Origin: Actinoplanes lutulentus
GTDB lineage: Bacteria > Actinomycetota > Actinomycetes > Mycobacteriales > Micromonosporaceae
Length of the DNA stretch: 64,000 nt
NCBI RefSeq assembly: GCF_003259845.1
Contig: NZ_QLMJ01000003.1
Coordinates: 310,001-374,000, forward strand
Direction of reading: 5' to 3'
Part shown: positions 44,976-52,260 of the stretch, one piece after another
Position numbering within the stretch: the stretch's first letter is position 1
How the letters are laid out: every line of letters begins with the position of its first letter
Made by a program: the position numbers and the translations under genes
Notes under the pieces: model-generated
The model's database searches: none
What the model was told of the DNA's origin: nothing
Seen by the model: only the letters and a program-made list of their open reading frames with translations

Positions 44976-45137
44976 GACCCCCGGGGGATCTTCCACGCTC
45001 GCGAACGAACGTGGTCCGGTCGGACAAGGCCGGATCCCCGGGGGTCGGATGGCTGTCTGTTACTCGCCGGGCCGTTGCCACACGGTCTCGACGTTCTCAA
45101 GACGAAGCTGTCGAGGACAGCGGCTAGCGGACAGCCA
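44976..45137 (-). ncRNA. Candidate structured leader RNA of rnz
   Basis: On the minus strand the region folds into two strong domains. Domain 1 (45137 to 45050) has an 8-bp closing stem TGGCTGTC/GACAGCCA enclosing a perfect 6-bp hairpin (45107-45121), a 7-bp hairpin (45085-45103) and a small CCGT/ACGG hairpin. Domain 2 (45046 to 44976) has a 14-15-bp stem enclosing a TCCGG/CCGGA hairpin and a 9-bp stem-loop with a UUCG loop (44993-45014). Two stem positions are G-U on the minus strand but C-A on the plus strand, which favours the minus-strand RNA. No known riboswitch was recognised. Confidence 0.55.
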
Positions 45138-45183
45138 CCTCACGAGTCCCGTTGCTATACAACTTCGGACCACCTCCCTTCAC
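45124..45183 (-). CDS. 19-codon upstream ORF in the rnz leader
   Basis: GTG at 45183 opens a 19-codon frame ending in TAG at 45124: VKGGGPKLYSNGTREVAVR. An alternative is the TTG of LYSNGTREVAVR, which has an excellent GGGAGGTGG 7 nt upstream. The last codons form the 5' side of the domain 1 closing stem, so a ribosome on this ORF would open that stem. Such geometry is typical of leader-peptide attenuation. No direct evidence of translation. Confidence 0.4.
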   Translation of the reverse strand: MKGGGPKLYSNGTREVAVR

Positions 45184-45194
45184 GTGTACGGTCA

Positions 45195-45223
45195 CGTTAA
45201 CCAAGGTCGGCGCCGTCCGCCAA
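45195..45223 (-). promoter_or_regulatory. Candidate promoter for the rnz leader transcript
   Basis: TTGGCG (complement of 45218-45223) and TTAACG (complement of 45195-45200) are separated by 17 nt on the minus strand, placing a start near 45188, just before the upstream ORF. The match to consensus is moderate. Confidence 0.35.
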
Positions 45224-45236
45224 CGCTTTTAAATCA

Positions 45237-46238
45237 CTAGAGGCGTGGGAATACACGAGGCGACATTTCGGTGCTCTCCACGACCAGCGAGGCGGGCCCG
45301 ACGATCTCCGGATCCGGGCGGCCGACGATGTCCGGGTCCTTGCCGGTGTAGTCGAAACGGTTGAGCACGTGCCGCATCGCGGCGACCCGGGCGCGCTTCT
45401 TGTCGTTGCTCTTCACCACGGTCCACGGTGCGTCGGCGGTGTCCGTGTAGAAGAACATCGCCTCTTTCGCCTCGGTGTAGTCGTCCCACTTGTCCAGGGA
45501 CTGCAGGTCCATCGGGGAGAGCTTCCACTGCCGGACCGGGTCGACCTGGCGGATCGCGAAGCGGGTCCGCTGCTCGCCCTGGGTCACCGAGAACCAGAAC
45601 TTGACCAGGTTCACCCCGGACCGGACGAGCATCCGTTCCAGCTCCGGGGTCTGCCGCATGAACTCCAGGTACTCGGCTCGGGTGCAGAAACCCATCACCC
45701 GCTCGACGCCGGCCCGGTTGTACCAGGACCGATCGAAGAGCACGATCTCACCGGCGGACGGCAGGTGCTTGATGTACCGCTGGTAGTACCACTGGGTGCT
45801 TTCCTTCTCGTTCGGCTTCTCCAGGGCCACCACCCGGGAGCCGCGCGGGTTCAGGTGCTCCATGAAGCGCTTGATCGTGCCGCCCTTGCCGGCCGCGTCC
45901 CGCCCCTCGAAAAGGATCACCAGGCGTTCGCCGGTGTCCTTGCACCAGTTCTGCAGCTTCAGCAACTCGATCTGCAGCAGCCGCTTGTCATGGTCGTAGT
46001 CCAGGCGGGGCAACCGCTCTTCGTACGGGTAGTCCTCCCGCCACGTGTCGATCGGTGTGCCGTCCGCATTGATCAGACGCGGGTCGTCGTCCTCGTCGTC
46101 GACCACCCGGTAACCGCTCAGTTCGGCGATCGGACCCGCGTAGGGCTGCGTCATCGATTCCTCCGCATGCTCATGATCGTCATGCTCGGGACCGGCCTGT
46201 TCGGGATCAACCTGTTCCGGATGAACATCAGTGGTCAT
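45237..46238 (-). CDS. ppk2: Polyphosphate kinase 2 family protein
   Basis: The 333-residue protein phosphorylates nucleotides with polyphosphate, or the reverse. Walker A is GRDAAGKGG (Lys118) and the Walker B/lid region is LFDRSWYNRAGVERVMGF. One PPK2 domain and the DWREDYPYE-like start fit class I. The first 45 residues are acidic and probably disordered. The ATG at 46238 overlaps the stop of the CYTH-CHAD gene (ATGA, 46235-46238), so the two are translationally coupled. A polyphosphate module is therefore likely. Confidence 0.93.
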   Translation of the reverse strand: MTTDVHPEQVDPEQAGPEHDDHEHAEESMTQPYAGPIAELSGYRVVDDEDDDPRLINADGTPIDTWREDYPYEERLPRLDYDHDKRLLQIELLKLQNWCKDTGERLVILFEGRDAAGKGGTIKRFMEHLNPRGSRVVALEKPNEKESTQWYYQRYIKHLPSAGEIVLFDRSWYNRAGVERVMGFCTRAEYLEFMRQTPELERMLVRSGVNLVKFWFSVTQGEQRTRFAIRQVDPVRQWKLSPMDLQSLDKWDDYTEAKEAMFFYTDTADAPWTVVKSNDKKRARVAAMRHVLNRFDYTGKDPDIVGRPDPEIVGPASLVVESTEMSPRVFPRL

Positions 46239-47674
46239 GTCTTCGCCAGCCAACGCCGCACCTTCTTGCGCCGTGACGCCCGCACCAGCGCGGGCACCTC
46301 CCGCAAGGTCTCCTTACCCACTTGTTCCTGCCGGCCGTACAGCACGCCGAAATAGAAGCTGTCCGGGCCGATCTCGTGCAGGACCTGGCGGGCGATCGTG
46401 GAGTCCTGGTGCGCGCCCAGGCCGTCCTGCAGGTCGGTCAACGCCTTCACCAGCTGTTTCGCTGGCTTGCCGTGCTCCGGTTGGATCACCTCGACGGCGT
46501 ATCGAGCCTTCTTGTAGGTCTTGCGGGCGTCGTGCAGTTCCTCGTCGACACCGCTCTTGGTGGCCGCGTCGAGCTCCTCGTCGGCCTTGCGCAGGATCTT
46601 GCGGGTGCGCTCGGCCGGGTCGCCGCCGTTCTGCCGCGGGTGGTCGGCCAGGGTGTCGATGGCGTCCAGCAGAGCGAGGTAGCGGTCTGACTCGAGCGCC
46701 TCGGCCAGCTCGTCGAGGCCCTGCGCCACCCGATGCTCCAGGGCGGCGCGGATCCGCTGGGCGGCCGGCTCGAACTCCGGCCCGGACTCCTCGACACCGG
46801 CGAGCAGCTTGCCCTCCAGCACCTGCGGGTCGCGGACCGCACCCAGCATCCCGGCCAGCCAGCGCAGCTCGTCACTGGTCGCCGGTCCCTCTTCAGGAAA
46901 CCAGCGTTTGTACGTCTTCAGCGTGCTGCGGAGCCGCCTGGTCGCCACGCGCATCTTGTGCACACCCTCGGCGTCGCCACGGCGGGCCGGTGGGTCGTAC
47001 TCAAGGATGGCGTCGCGTTGCTCTCGTGCGTACCGAAGGACGGGGTTGACCTTGGTTTTGACCTTGGCCTTCTCCTTGGCCTCGGTCAGCCTCTCGGCCA
47101 GCGCGCGGGAGACCTTGGACGGGCCTGCGGCGAGGGTGGCGCCTGCAGCGAGAAGGGCCTGCTCAACGGCGTCGAGGACGGCGGCGTCACCGTCGACCAG
47201 CTCGACCTCGATCTCCTGCCAGGCGCTTTCCTGGCCCTCGGACTCGGCGTGCACCTGGTCCTGTGCGATCAGCGCGAGGGTGCGGCCCTCGCCGTCACGC
47301 AGTGGCGTCTCCACCCGGTGCGTGCGCAGGCGGCACACCGGGGCCAGCGGCGCGCGGCGGACCAGCCCGCGCACGATGCTGACGAGCTCGTCGGGAACGG
47401 CGTCACCCTCGTGCCCGGAAATCCGGTGTTCGGTACGCCCGGTGCCGTCCCCTGGCGTCTTCAGATGCCAGCCGGCGTCGTTGCCCCCGGCTCGGCGCCG
47501 AAGTGTCCGGCGATTTCTCATCAACCGGAGGTCGTCGGTGTCGAAATAGGTGGCGTCGAGATCATGTATCTCGGTGCCGTCCACGCCGGTGATGCCGGCC
47601 ACCCCGGTCAGCTGCGGAAGTTCGAATGTCGCAGGGACGTCGTACTTGCGTTCGGTCTCGGTGGCGATCTCCAC
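46235..47674 (-). CDS. CYTH-CHAD domain protein (polyphosphate-associated)
   Basis: The 479-residue protein begins with a CYTH/triphosphate tunnel domain; its ExExK motif is ETERK at residues 6-10. From about residue 200 to the end there is a CHAD domain, an alpha-helical bundle rich in conserved His/Arg/Lys (HKMRVATRRLRSTLKTY; DARKTYKKARYAVE). CHAD domains bind polyphosphate and CYTH proteins hydrolyse triphosphates. The coupling to ppk2 supports a polyphosphate role. It could be an inorganic triphosphatase anchored to granules. Confidence 0.92.
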   Translation of the reverse strand: MEIATETERKYDVPATFELPQLTGVAGITGVDGTEIHDLDATYFDTDDLRLMRNRRTLRRRAGGNDAGWHLKTPGDGTGRTEHRISGHEGDAVPDELVSIVRGLVRRAPLAPVCRLRTHRVETPLRDGEGRTLALIAQDQVHAESEGQESAWQEIEVELVDGDAAVLDAVEQALLAAGATLAAGPSKVSRALAERLTEAKEKAKVKTKVNPVLRYAREQRDAILEYDPPARRGDAEGVHKMRVATRRLRSTLKTYKRWFPEEGPATSDELRWLAGMLGAVRDPQVLEGKLLAGVEESGPEFEPAAQRIRAALEHRVAQGLDELAEALESDRYLALLDAIDTLADHPRQNGGDPAERTRKILRKADEELDAATKSGVDEELHDARKTYKKARYAVEVIQPEHGKPAKQLVKALTDLQDGLGAHQDSTIARQVLHEIGPDSFYFGVLYGRQEQVGKETLREVPALVRASRRKKVRRWLAKT

Positions 47675-47765
47675 GCGTTAATGGTGCCCCGTTGCGGGCC
47701 CCTGACACAGTCAGGTCTCAGGTTCGAATGTCATCGTGGGAAATCCGGCTTGATTGGAGTGTTGT

Positions 47766-47951
47766 ATGGAGAAGCCCGAGCGTCGCCCCGTCTCGCTGTC
47801 CGCGTCCCTTGCCGGTCTGCGCCTGATCGGTGCCGGCACCGTCCTCGGCCTGGCACTTACCATCCCCGCGTCGCCGGCTCAGGCCGACTCGCCCCGCCCG
47901 CAGCCCGGCCCGGTGGCGGAGCACGAGACGCCCGACTCCCCCGACGAGTGA
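47766..47951 (+). CDS. Small secreted peptide (61 aa)
   Basis: A GGAG lies 6 nt before the ATG of MEKPERRPVSLSASLAGL. The N-terminal half is a signal peptide with a hydrophobic core (GTVLGLALTIPASPAQA) and cleavage likely after AQA. The mature part is only about 20 residues, rich in Pro, Glu and Asp. No homologue recognised. It is a good small gene candidate on codon usage and signal alone. Confidence 0.6.
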   Translation: MEKPERRPVSLSASLAGLRLIGAGTVLGLALTIPASPAQADSPRPQPGPVAEHETPDSPDE

Positions 47952-47955
47952 GTCG

Positions 47956-48270
47956 TCAGCGCTGGTTGCGGAAATACTCCGCTCGCGCGTAGTTCGCGGT
48001 TGCCGCGCCGTAATACATGGTTGCCAGCGACACGTGGAAATTGTTGTTGGTGATCGCGTTCTTCGCGCTCGACGAAGCTGCCCAGCGGATCTCGGCATCG
48101 GTCTGATTGATCCCGCGGCGCGCGCAGCGCTGCCGGTTCATCTCCTTGCCGAGTTTCCAGCTCTCCAGCGACTTCTCGGCCTCGCGCATCATCGAGCGAG
48201 CCTGCTGGATCATGAACTCGGCCAGTTCCCAGGCGGCTCGCTCGTCCTCGTTGTGAAATCGGGGCGACAT
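47956..48270 (-). CDS. Hypothetical helical protein (104 aa)
   Basis: The ATG at 48270 is preceded by GGGAGG at good spacing. The protein is helical and rich in Ala, Asn, Arg and Glu (AWELAEFMIQQARSMMREAEKSLES; NAITNNNFHVSLATMYYGAATANYARAEY). There is no signal peptide or membrane segment. I do not recognise a family. It is convergent with the small secreted gene, only 4 bp apart. Confidence 0.72.
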   Translation of the reverse strand: MSPRFHNEDERAAWELAEFMIQQARSMMREAEKSLESWKLGKEMNRQRCARRGINQTDAEIRWAASSSAKNAITNNNFHVSLATMYYGAATANYARAEYFRNQR

Positions 48271-48435
48271 GATGACCTCCCGCTCTCCTCGGTAAGAGTG
48301 TGAGCGGGATGTCAGGACATGTCGATTCTTTTCGACCGGTGGCGTGAAATGTGGGGCGTGGACTTGCCATGTGACCGATTGCTGTCCCCAGCCTGTCTTT
48401 CAGGGGGAGAGAGTCGTCGATGACGGGAGCGGGTC

Positions 48436-49053
48436 GTGCCGGAGCATTTGAGGGAACTGTTCGATCGGGCGCTCGACGACGAGCCGCTGTTCCCGGACGG
48501 TGATTTCGCTCAGCAGACGATGGCTCAGGGCAGGGGGATCCGCCGCCGGCGTCGCGGCCTGGTGATCGGCGGGTCGGTGGCGGCGGCCGTTGTCGCCGTC
48601 GTGGCGGTCAGTTTTATCCCGGCGCTGAATCACGCCCCGGCGTTCAACCCCGCGGCGACGCCGGCCGGTCTGGCAGCGCAGGCGCCGGCCGCGACACTGG
48701 CGTTGATCGCGCAGGCCGAGCCGCAGTGCACCCTGCCGGCACCTGGCGACCCGACCGATGTCTGGATCTCTCTGCGGCCGGACATCACCGATCCGCAACG
48801 CTCGGCCCTCGCCGGGTCGCTGGGCTCCGACGCGCTCGTCCGGGAGATGACCTACGACAGCCCGGAGCAGGCGTACGAAAGATTCAAGGACCTGTGGCGC
48901 GACAGCCCGGAGTTCGTCGAAGCCATCGACGAGACGTCGTTGCCCAGCTCGTTCCGGCTCAAGCTGGTCGAGCCGGCCCGGTTCTCGGAATTCGTCGCGA
49001 AGTACGCCGAGCGCACCGGCGTCGAATACATCTCCGGCGGGGTGTGCCGGTGA
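48436..49053 (+). CDS. Membrane protein with FtsX extracellular domain
   Basis: The 205-residue protein has a 40-residue cytoplasmic part, one transmembrane helix (about residues 42-61, GLVIGGSVAAAVVAVVAVSF) and an extracytoplasmic domain from about residue 95. That domain reads DVWISLRPDITDPQRSALAG and SPEQAYERFKDLWRDSPEFVEAI, which resembles the FtsX extracellular domain. Cys98 and Cys204 may form a disulfide. The N-terminal cytoplasmic segment is short and resembles an anti-sigma-type layout. A GGAG-rich site supports the GTG at 48436. It is coupled to the following sigma gene by GTGA. Confidence 0.8.
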   Translation: MPEHLRELFDRALDDEPLFPDGDFAQQTMAQGRGIRRRRRGLVIGGSVAAAVVAVVAVSFIPALNHAPAFNPAATPAGLAAQAPAATLALIAQAEPQCTLPAPGDPTDVWISLRPDITDPQRSALAGSLGSDALVREMTYDSPEQAYERFKDLWRDSPEFVEAIDETSLPSSFRLKLVEPARFSEFVAKYAERTGVEYISGGVCR

Positions 49054-49130
49054 AGCGGCCGGAGCGGGGTGTGCCCGTGAAGCGGCCGGAGCGGGGTGTG
49101 CTGATGAGGCGGTCGGAGCGGGCTGTGCGC
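49037..49130 (+). repeat. Triplicated 27-bp unit containing start codon and ribosome site
   Basis: Three in-frame 27-bp units (49050-49076, 49077-49103, 49104-49130) each begin with a start codon (GTG, GTG, ATG) and contain GGAGCGG upstream of the next one. A 12-bp match to the unit (GCGGGGTGTGCC) also precedes the first at 49037-49048, marking the source of the duplication. Confidence 0.88.
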
Positions 49131-49616
49131 GACGATGACTTCGCCGCGTTTGTGGCCGCCGCGACACCACGGCTGCGGCGTACCGCGTACCTGATGTGCC
49201 GGGACTGGCACCTGGCCCAGGATCTGACTCAGCTGACGCTGGCCCGGATGTACGCGTCCTGGGGCCGGATCTGGGGCACCGCCGACTTGGAGGCGTACAG
49301 CCGCCGGGTGCTGATGAACGCGGTCTTCGACCAGCGCAAGCGGCGCAGCAGCGGCGAGGTGGTCTCCGCCGACCTGCCGGAGCGCCCCGGCCACCCGGCG
49401 GAGGAGAGCGCGGAACTGCATGTCACGTTGATGCGTGCGTTGTCCACGCTGCCGGTACGGGACCAGGCCATCGTGGTGCTGCGGCACTGGGAGGATCAGA
49501 GCGTCGAGAAGGTCGCCGAGATTCTGGACGTCTCCGTCTCGGTGGTGAAGATGCAGAGCATGCGGGCGCTGGCCCGATTGAGGGACCTGCTGGGCGAGGA
49601 CTTCGTCCGACAGTGA
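49050..49616 (+). CDS. SigE-family ECF RNA polymerase sigma factor
   Basis: About 188 residues if started at GTG 49050, which overlaps the previous stop (GTGA). Region 2 is RRTAYLMCRDWHLAQDLTQ with the -10-contacting segment, and region 4 is LPVRDQAIVVLRHWEDQSVEKVAEILDVS. This matches the actinobacterial SigE group of small ECF factors. In-frame GTG 49077 and ATG 49104 are also credible starts because of the repeat. The upstream FtsX-domain membrane protein is the likely regulator or sensor. The target regulon is unknown. Confidence 0.9.
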   Translation: MKRPERGVPVKRPERGVLMRRSERAVRDDDFAAFVAAATPRLRRTAYLMCRDWHLAQDLTQLTLARMYASWGRIWGTADLEAYSRRVLMNAVFDQRKRRSSGEVVSADLPERPGHPAEESAELHVTLMRALSTLPVRDQAIVVLRHWEDQSVEKVAEILDVSVSVVKMQSMRALARLRDLLGEDFVRQ

Positions 49617-49823
49617 GGGGTCGGCGGTCGGCTTAGGCCGGGCCGCGCACGGTCCTGTGGGTCCTGGAGGGCAACGAGGTAACGCGGTGTGGTGGCAGCG
49701 CGTGACCAGGGCGCTCGTAAGGCACCAGTAGTCGACACGCCACGGGCGGCCGTGCCGGAAACTCGTGCGTTTGTGGTCGATCGGACGGCCGAACCGCACA
49801 AGATCCACGCGAGCCAAGCAAGC

Positions 49824-49862
49824 GTGTCGACTTCAGGTTCGATACGCACCCAAACTCGACAC
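49824..49862. repeat. Second copy of the dispersed 39-bp palindrome
   Basis: It begins GTGTCGACTTCAGGTTCG and ends GCACCCAAACTCGACAC, matching the copy at 7240-7278 at 34 of 39 positions with the same length. A left-arm-like half copy occurs on the minus strand near 49723-49740 (GTGTCGACTACTGGTGC). Confidence 0.75.
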
Positions 49863-49946
49863 GGCCCGGCTGCCCGGCTGCCCTGCGAATGGGTGCGGCA
49901 TGACGCGGTGCGACACGACGCGATACAACGCGGCACGGTGCGACGC

Positions 49947-50053
49947 GCGTGAGGGACACGCCTAGAGCGTGAGGGAACGCCCGGGCCGGCAGCGGAGCGC
50001 TCTCGCGTGAGGGACACGCCTGGAGCGTGAGGGGGCGCCGGGGCCGGTGGCGG
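49947..50053. repeat. 58-bp tandem repeat, two copies
   Basis: Each copy starts GCGTGAGGGACACGCCT and continues through GAGCGTGAGGG to a GGGCCGG-rich end. The period is 58 bp. The copies differ at a few positions. No protein or RNA function is apparent. Confidence 0.75.
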
Positions 50054-50152
50054 GACGCGCCGGCGGGAGGGGCGTCAGGGGCTCGGAAGCACGGGACGTG
50101 TCGGCTGCGGTTGGGCGGCCTCGTTGGGCGTACCAAAGCAAAGGAAGAATGT

Positions 50153-50205
50153 GCGGGAGCACGTGACCTATGAATGCGGGGGAACCTGTGATCACGTGCT
50201 CCCGC
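50153..50205. repeat. 14-bp perfect inverted repeat with 25-bp spacer
   Basis: GCGGGAGCACGTGA at 50153-50166 is repeated as TCACGTGCTCCCGC at 50192-50205. The ends contain CACGTG. It could be a cruciform, a protein-binding pair, or the ends of a short excised element. Confidence 0.75.
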
Positions 50206-50423
50206 CCACCGCCCCGCCCGAACCGGGTGCGCCTGGCCGGAGGCGCGGATCAGCGGAGGCGTGCTGATCCTTCCGAGCCGGTTCATTGGGCGGGCTTGGG
50301 CGCGGGATGCCGGAGCGCTGGCGGGGCGCCCCGGCGTCACCGCCGGTTGACGTCGGCCGGGCCGGGAAGCCGTTGCTTGCCGGGGGACGGTCAAGCTTTT
50401 TCGGCGACGTCCAAGTTGTCGGG

Positions 50424-50714
50424 TTACCTCCTATAGCGGTGCGAACCGGGGACGTTGTCCTCGAGTCCGCGGCCTGGCAGGGAACGCATGCTGTTCACGT
50501 CGTGTCGCAGGGTCCACGCTTCGCGCCATGGCCTTCTGGCCGCGGCGTCGGCGCGTTCCGCGAGACGGCGTGCCGAGCAGGGCCAACGCCAGCCGCACCA
50601 GACGCATGTGTCATCCACAGTGGACGCCATGTGGCGACCTAGCGTCTGTTGCGCGTCCCGCCATAACAGGCGGTCCACGATTTCGGCGGGCGCCGCCTCG
50701 TCGACGTCGACCAT
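50424..50714 (-). CDS. Small Cys-motif protein (96 aa)
   Basis: ATG 50714 has AAGGGG 6 nt upstream. The protein has DTCVWCGWRWPCSARRLAERA, with C-x2-C-x5-C, followed by a basic helix (RRPWREAWTLRHDVNSMRSL). I recall this Cys/Trp-Pro-Cys pattern in several small actinomycete proteins of unknown function, and it could bind zinc. It lies alone between the repeat region and the cbs terminator. Confidence 0.65.
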   Translation of the reverse strand: MVDVDEAAPAEIVDRLLWRDAQQTLGRHMASTVDDTCVWCGWRWPCSARRLAERADAAARRPWREAWTLRHDVNSMRSLPGRGLEDNVPGSHRYRR

Positions 50715-50849
50715 CCCCTGCCCCTTCATCCGGGTGTGGTTCATAGCTCCGTCACGACACATACAACCGCAGCGGACCATCTGCTGGTCGGACTGTGTGT
50801 GCGATTGCGGCGACTATCCGTGACGATCCATGTCCGGAAGACACAAAAA

Positions 50850-50885
50850 AGTCGCTGCGGGCCCGGAAAAGGGCCCGCAGCGACT
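50850..50885 (-). terminator. Intrinsic terminator of the cbs operon
   Basis: Arms AGTCGCTGCGGGCCC (50850-50864) and GGGCCCGCAGCGACT (50871-50885) are perfectly complementary around a 6-nt loop. On the minus strand the stem is followed by a run of six T (50845-50850), the canonical form, 13 bp after the cbs stop. Confidence 0.95.
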
Positions 50886-50898
50886 GCGACAAGACCAC

Positions 50899-52257
50899 TC
50901 AGGACAGATGAGCCAGCAGGTCCTGGCGGGTGAGAACCCCGGCGGGCTTGCCGTCCACCAGAACCATCGCGGCGTCGGATTTCTCCAGCAGACCGACCGC
51001 CTCGGCGACCGGCTCGCCGCCACCGATCATCGGCAGCGACTCGCCCATGTGGCGTTCGATCGTGTCGTGCAGGTGGGCCTGGCCGGTGAAGAGCGCGTCC
51101 AGAAGCGCCTTCTCCGAGATCGAGCCGGCCACCTCGCCGGTCACGACGGGCGGTTCGGCTTTCAGTACCGGGAGCTGCGAAACGCCGTACTCCCGCATGT
51201 AGTCGATCGCGTCGCGCACCGTCTCGGTCGGGTGCACGTGGATCAGCGGCGGGATCTCGGCGCCCTTGCCCGCGAGGGCGTCCGCCACGGTCGGCGTCTC
51301 CGACGACGTGTGCAGGAAGCCGTACCGCGCCATCCACTTGTCGTTGAAGATCTTCGAGAGGTAGCCGCGGCCACCGTCCGGCAGCAGCACCACGACCACG
51401 TCGTCCGGTCCTGCCTTGCGGGCCACCGCGAGCGCCGCCACCACGGCCATGCCGCAGGAGCCGCCGACGAGCAGGCCCTCCTCGCGGGCCAGCCGGCGGG
51501 TCATCTCGAACGAGTCCGAGTCGCTGACCTCGATGACCTCGTCCGTGACGCTCGTGTCGTACGCGCTCGGCCAGAAGTCCTCGCCGACGCCCTCCACAAG
51601 GTACGGCCGGCCGGTCCCGCCGGAGTAGACGGAGCCTTCCGGGTCGGCGCCGACGACGCGGACGTCGCCCTGCTCCTTGAGGTATCGCCCGACACCGGTG
51701 ATCGTGCCGCCGGTGCCGACACCCGCCACGAAGTGGGTGATCTTGCCGCCGGTCTGCTCCCAGAGCTCCGGCCCGGTCTGCTCGTAGTGCGAGCGGGGGT
51801 TCGCCGGGTTGCTGTACTGATCCGGTTTCCAGGCGCCGGGAATGTCCCGGGTCAGCTGGTCGGACACGTTGTAGTAGGAACGCGGGTCCTCAGGCGCCAC
51901 GGCGGTCGGGCAGACCACCACTTCGGCGCCGTACGCCCGCAGGACGTTCTGCTTGTCCTCGCTGACCTTGTCGGGGCAGACGAAAACGCACTTGTAACCC
52001 CGGAGCTGTGCCACGAGGGCCAGCCCGACTCCGGTGTTGCCACTGGTCGGTTCCACGATCGTGCCGCCGGGTTTGAGGAGGCCCGCCTTCTCGGCGTCCT
52101 CCACCATCCGCAGCGCGATCCGGTCCTTGACCGAGCCGCCGGGGTTCAAGTACTCGACCTTGGCCAGCACGGTGGCGCTGATGCCTTCGGTCACGCTGTT
52201 CAGCCGGACCAGCGGAGTGTTACCGATGATCTCGACGACGTTGTCGTAATAGCGCAC
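50899..52257 (-). CDS. cbs: Cystathionine beta-synthase with CBS domains
   Basis: The 452-residue PLP enzyme condenses serine and homocysteine to cystathionine. The PLP lysine is in NPGGSVKDRIAL and the cofactor loops are PTSGNTGVGLA and GVGTGGTITG. From about residue 335 two CBS motifs follow (VHPTETVRDAIDYMREYGVSQLPV, and MVLVDGKPAGVLTRQDLL). It starts at GTG 52257, 3 bp after the ykvA-like gene stop. Together with the PLP enzyme at 40 kb it could supply reverse transsulfuration to cysteine for mycothiol. Confidence 0.94.
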   Translation of the reverse strand: MRYYDNVVEIIGNTPLVRLNSVTEGISATVLAKVEYLNPGGSVKDRIALRMVEDAEKAGLLKPGGTIVEPTSGNTGVGLALVAQLRGYKCVFVCPDKVSEDKQNVLRAYGAEVVVCPTAVAPEDPRSYYNVSDQLTRDIPGAWKPDQYSNPANPRSHYEQTGPELWEQTGGKITHFVAGVGTGGTITGVGRYLKEQGDVRVVGADPEGSVYSGGTGRPYLVEGVGEDFWPSAYDTSVTDEVIEVSDSDSFEMTRRLAREEGLLVGGSCGMAVVAALAVARKAGPDDVVVVLLPDGGRGYLSKIFNDKWMARYGFLHTSSETPTVADALAGKGAEIPPLIHVHPTETVRDAIDYMREYGVSQLPVLKAEPPVVTGEVAGSISEKALLDALFTGQAHLHDTIERHMGESLPMIGGGEPVAEAVGLLEKSDAAMVLVDGKPAGVLTRQDLLAHLS

Positions 52258-52260
52258 AGT

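Larger units (their letters stand above)
49617..50423. other. Repeat-rich non-coding region, about 0.8 kb
   Basis: I see no credible gene between the sigma factor stop and the 96-aa protein. The stretch holds a copy of the dispersed 39-bp palindrome, a degenerate GCG/GAC low-complexity run at about 49904-49948, a 58-bp tandem pair (49947-50053) and a 14-bp inverted repeat (50153-50205). Open frames on both strands have poor codon use and no ribosome sites. Confidence 0.65.

Noticed and set aside
50170..50436. 88-aa plus-strand frame in the repeat region
   Set aside because: Poor codon bias, no ribosome site, and overlap with the 14-bp inverted repeat.
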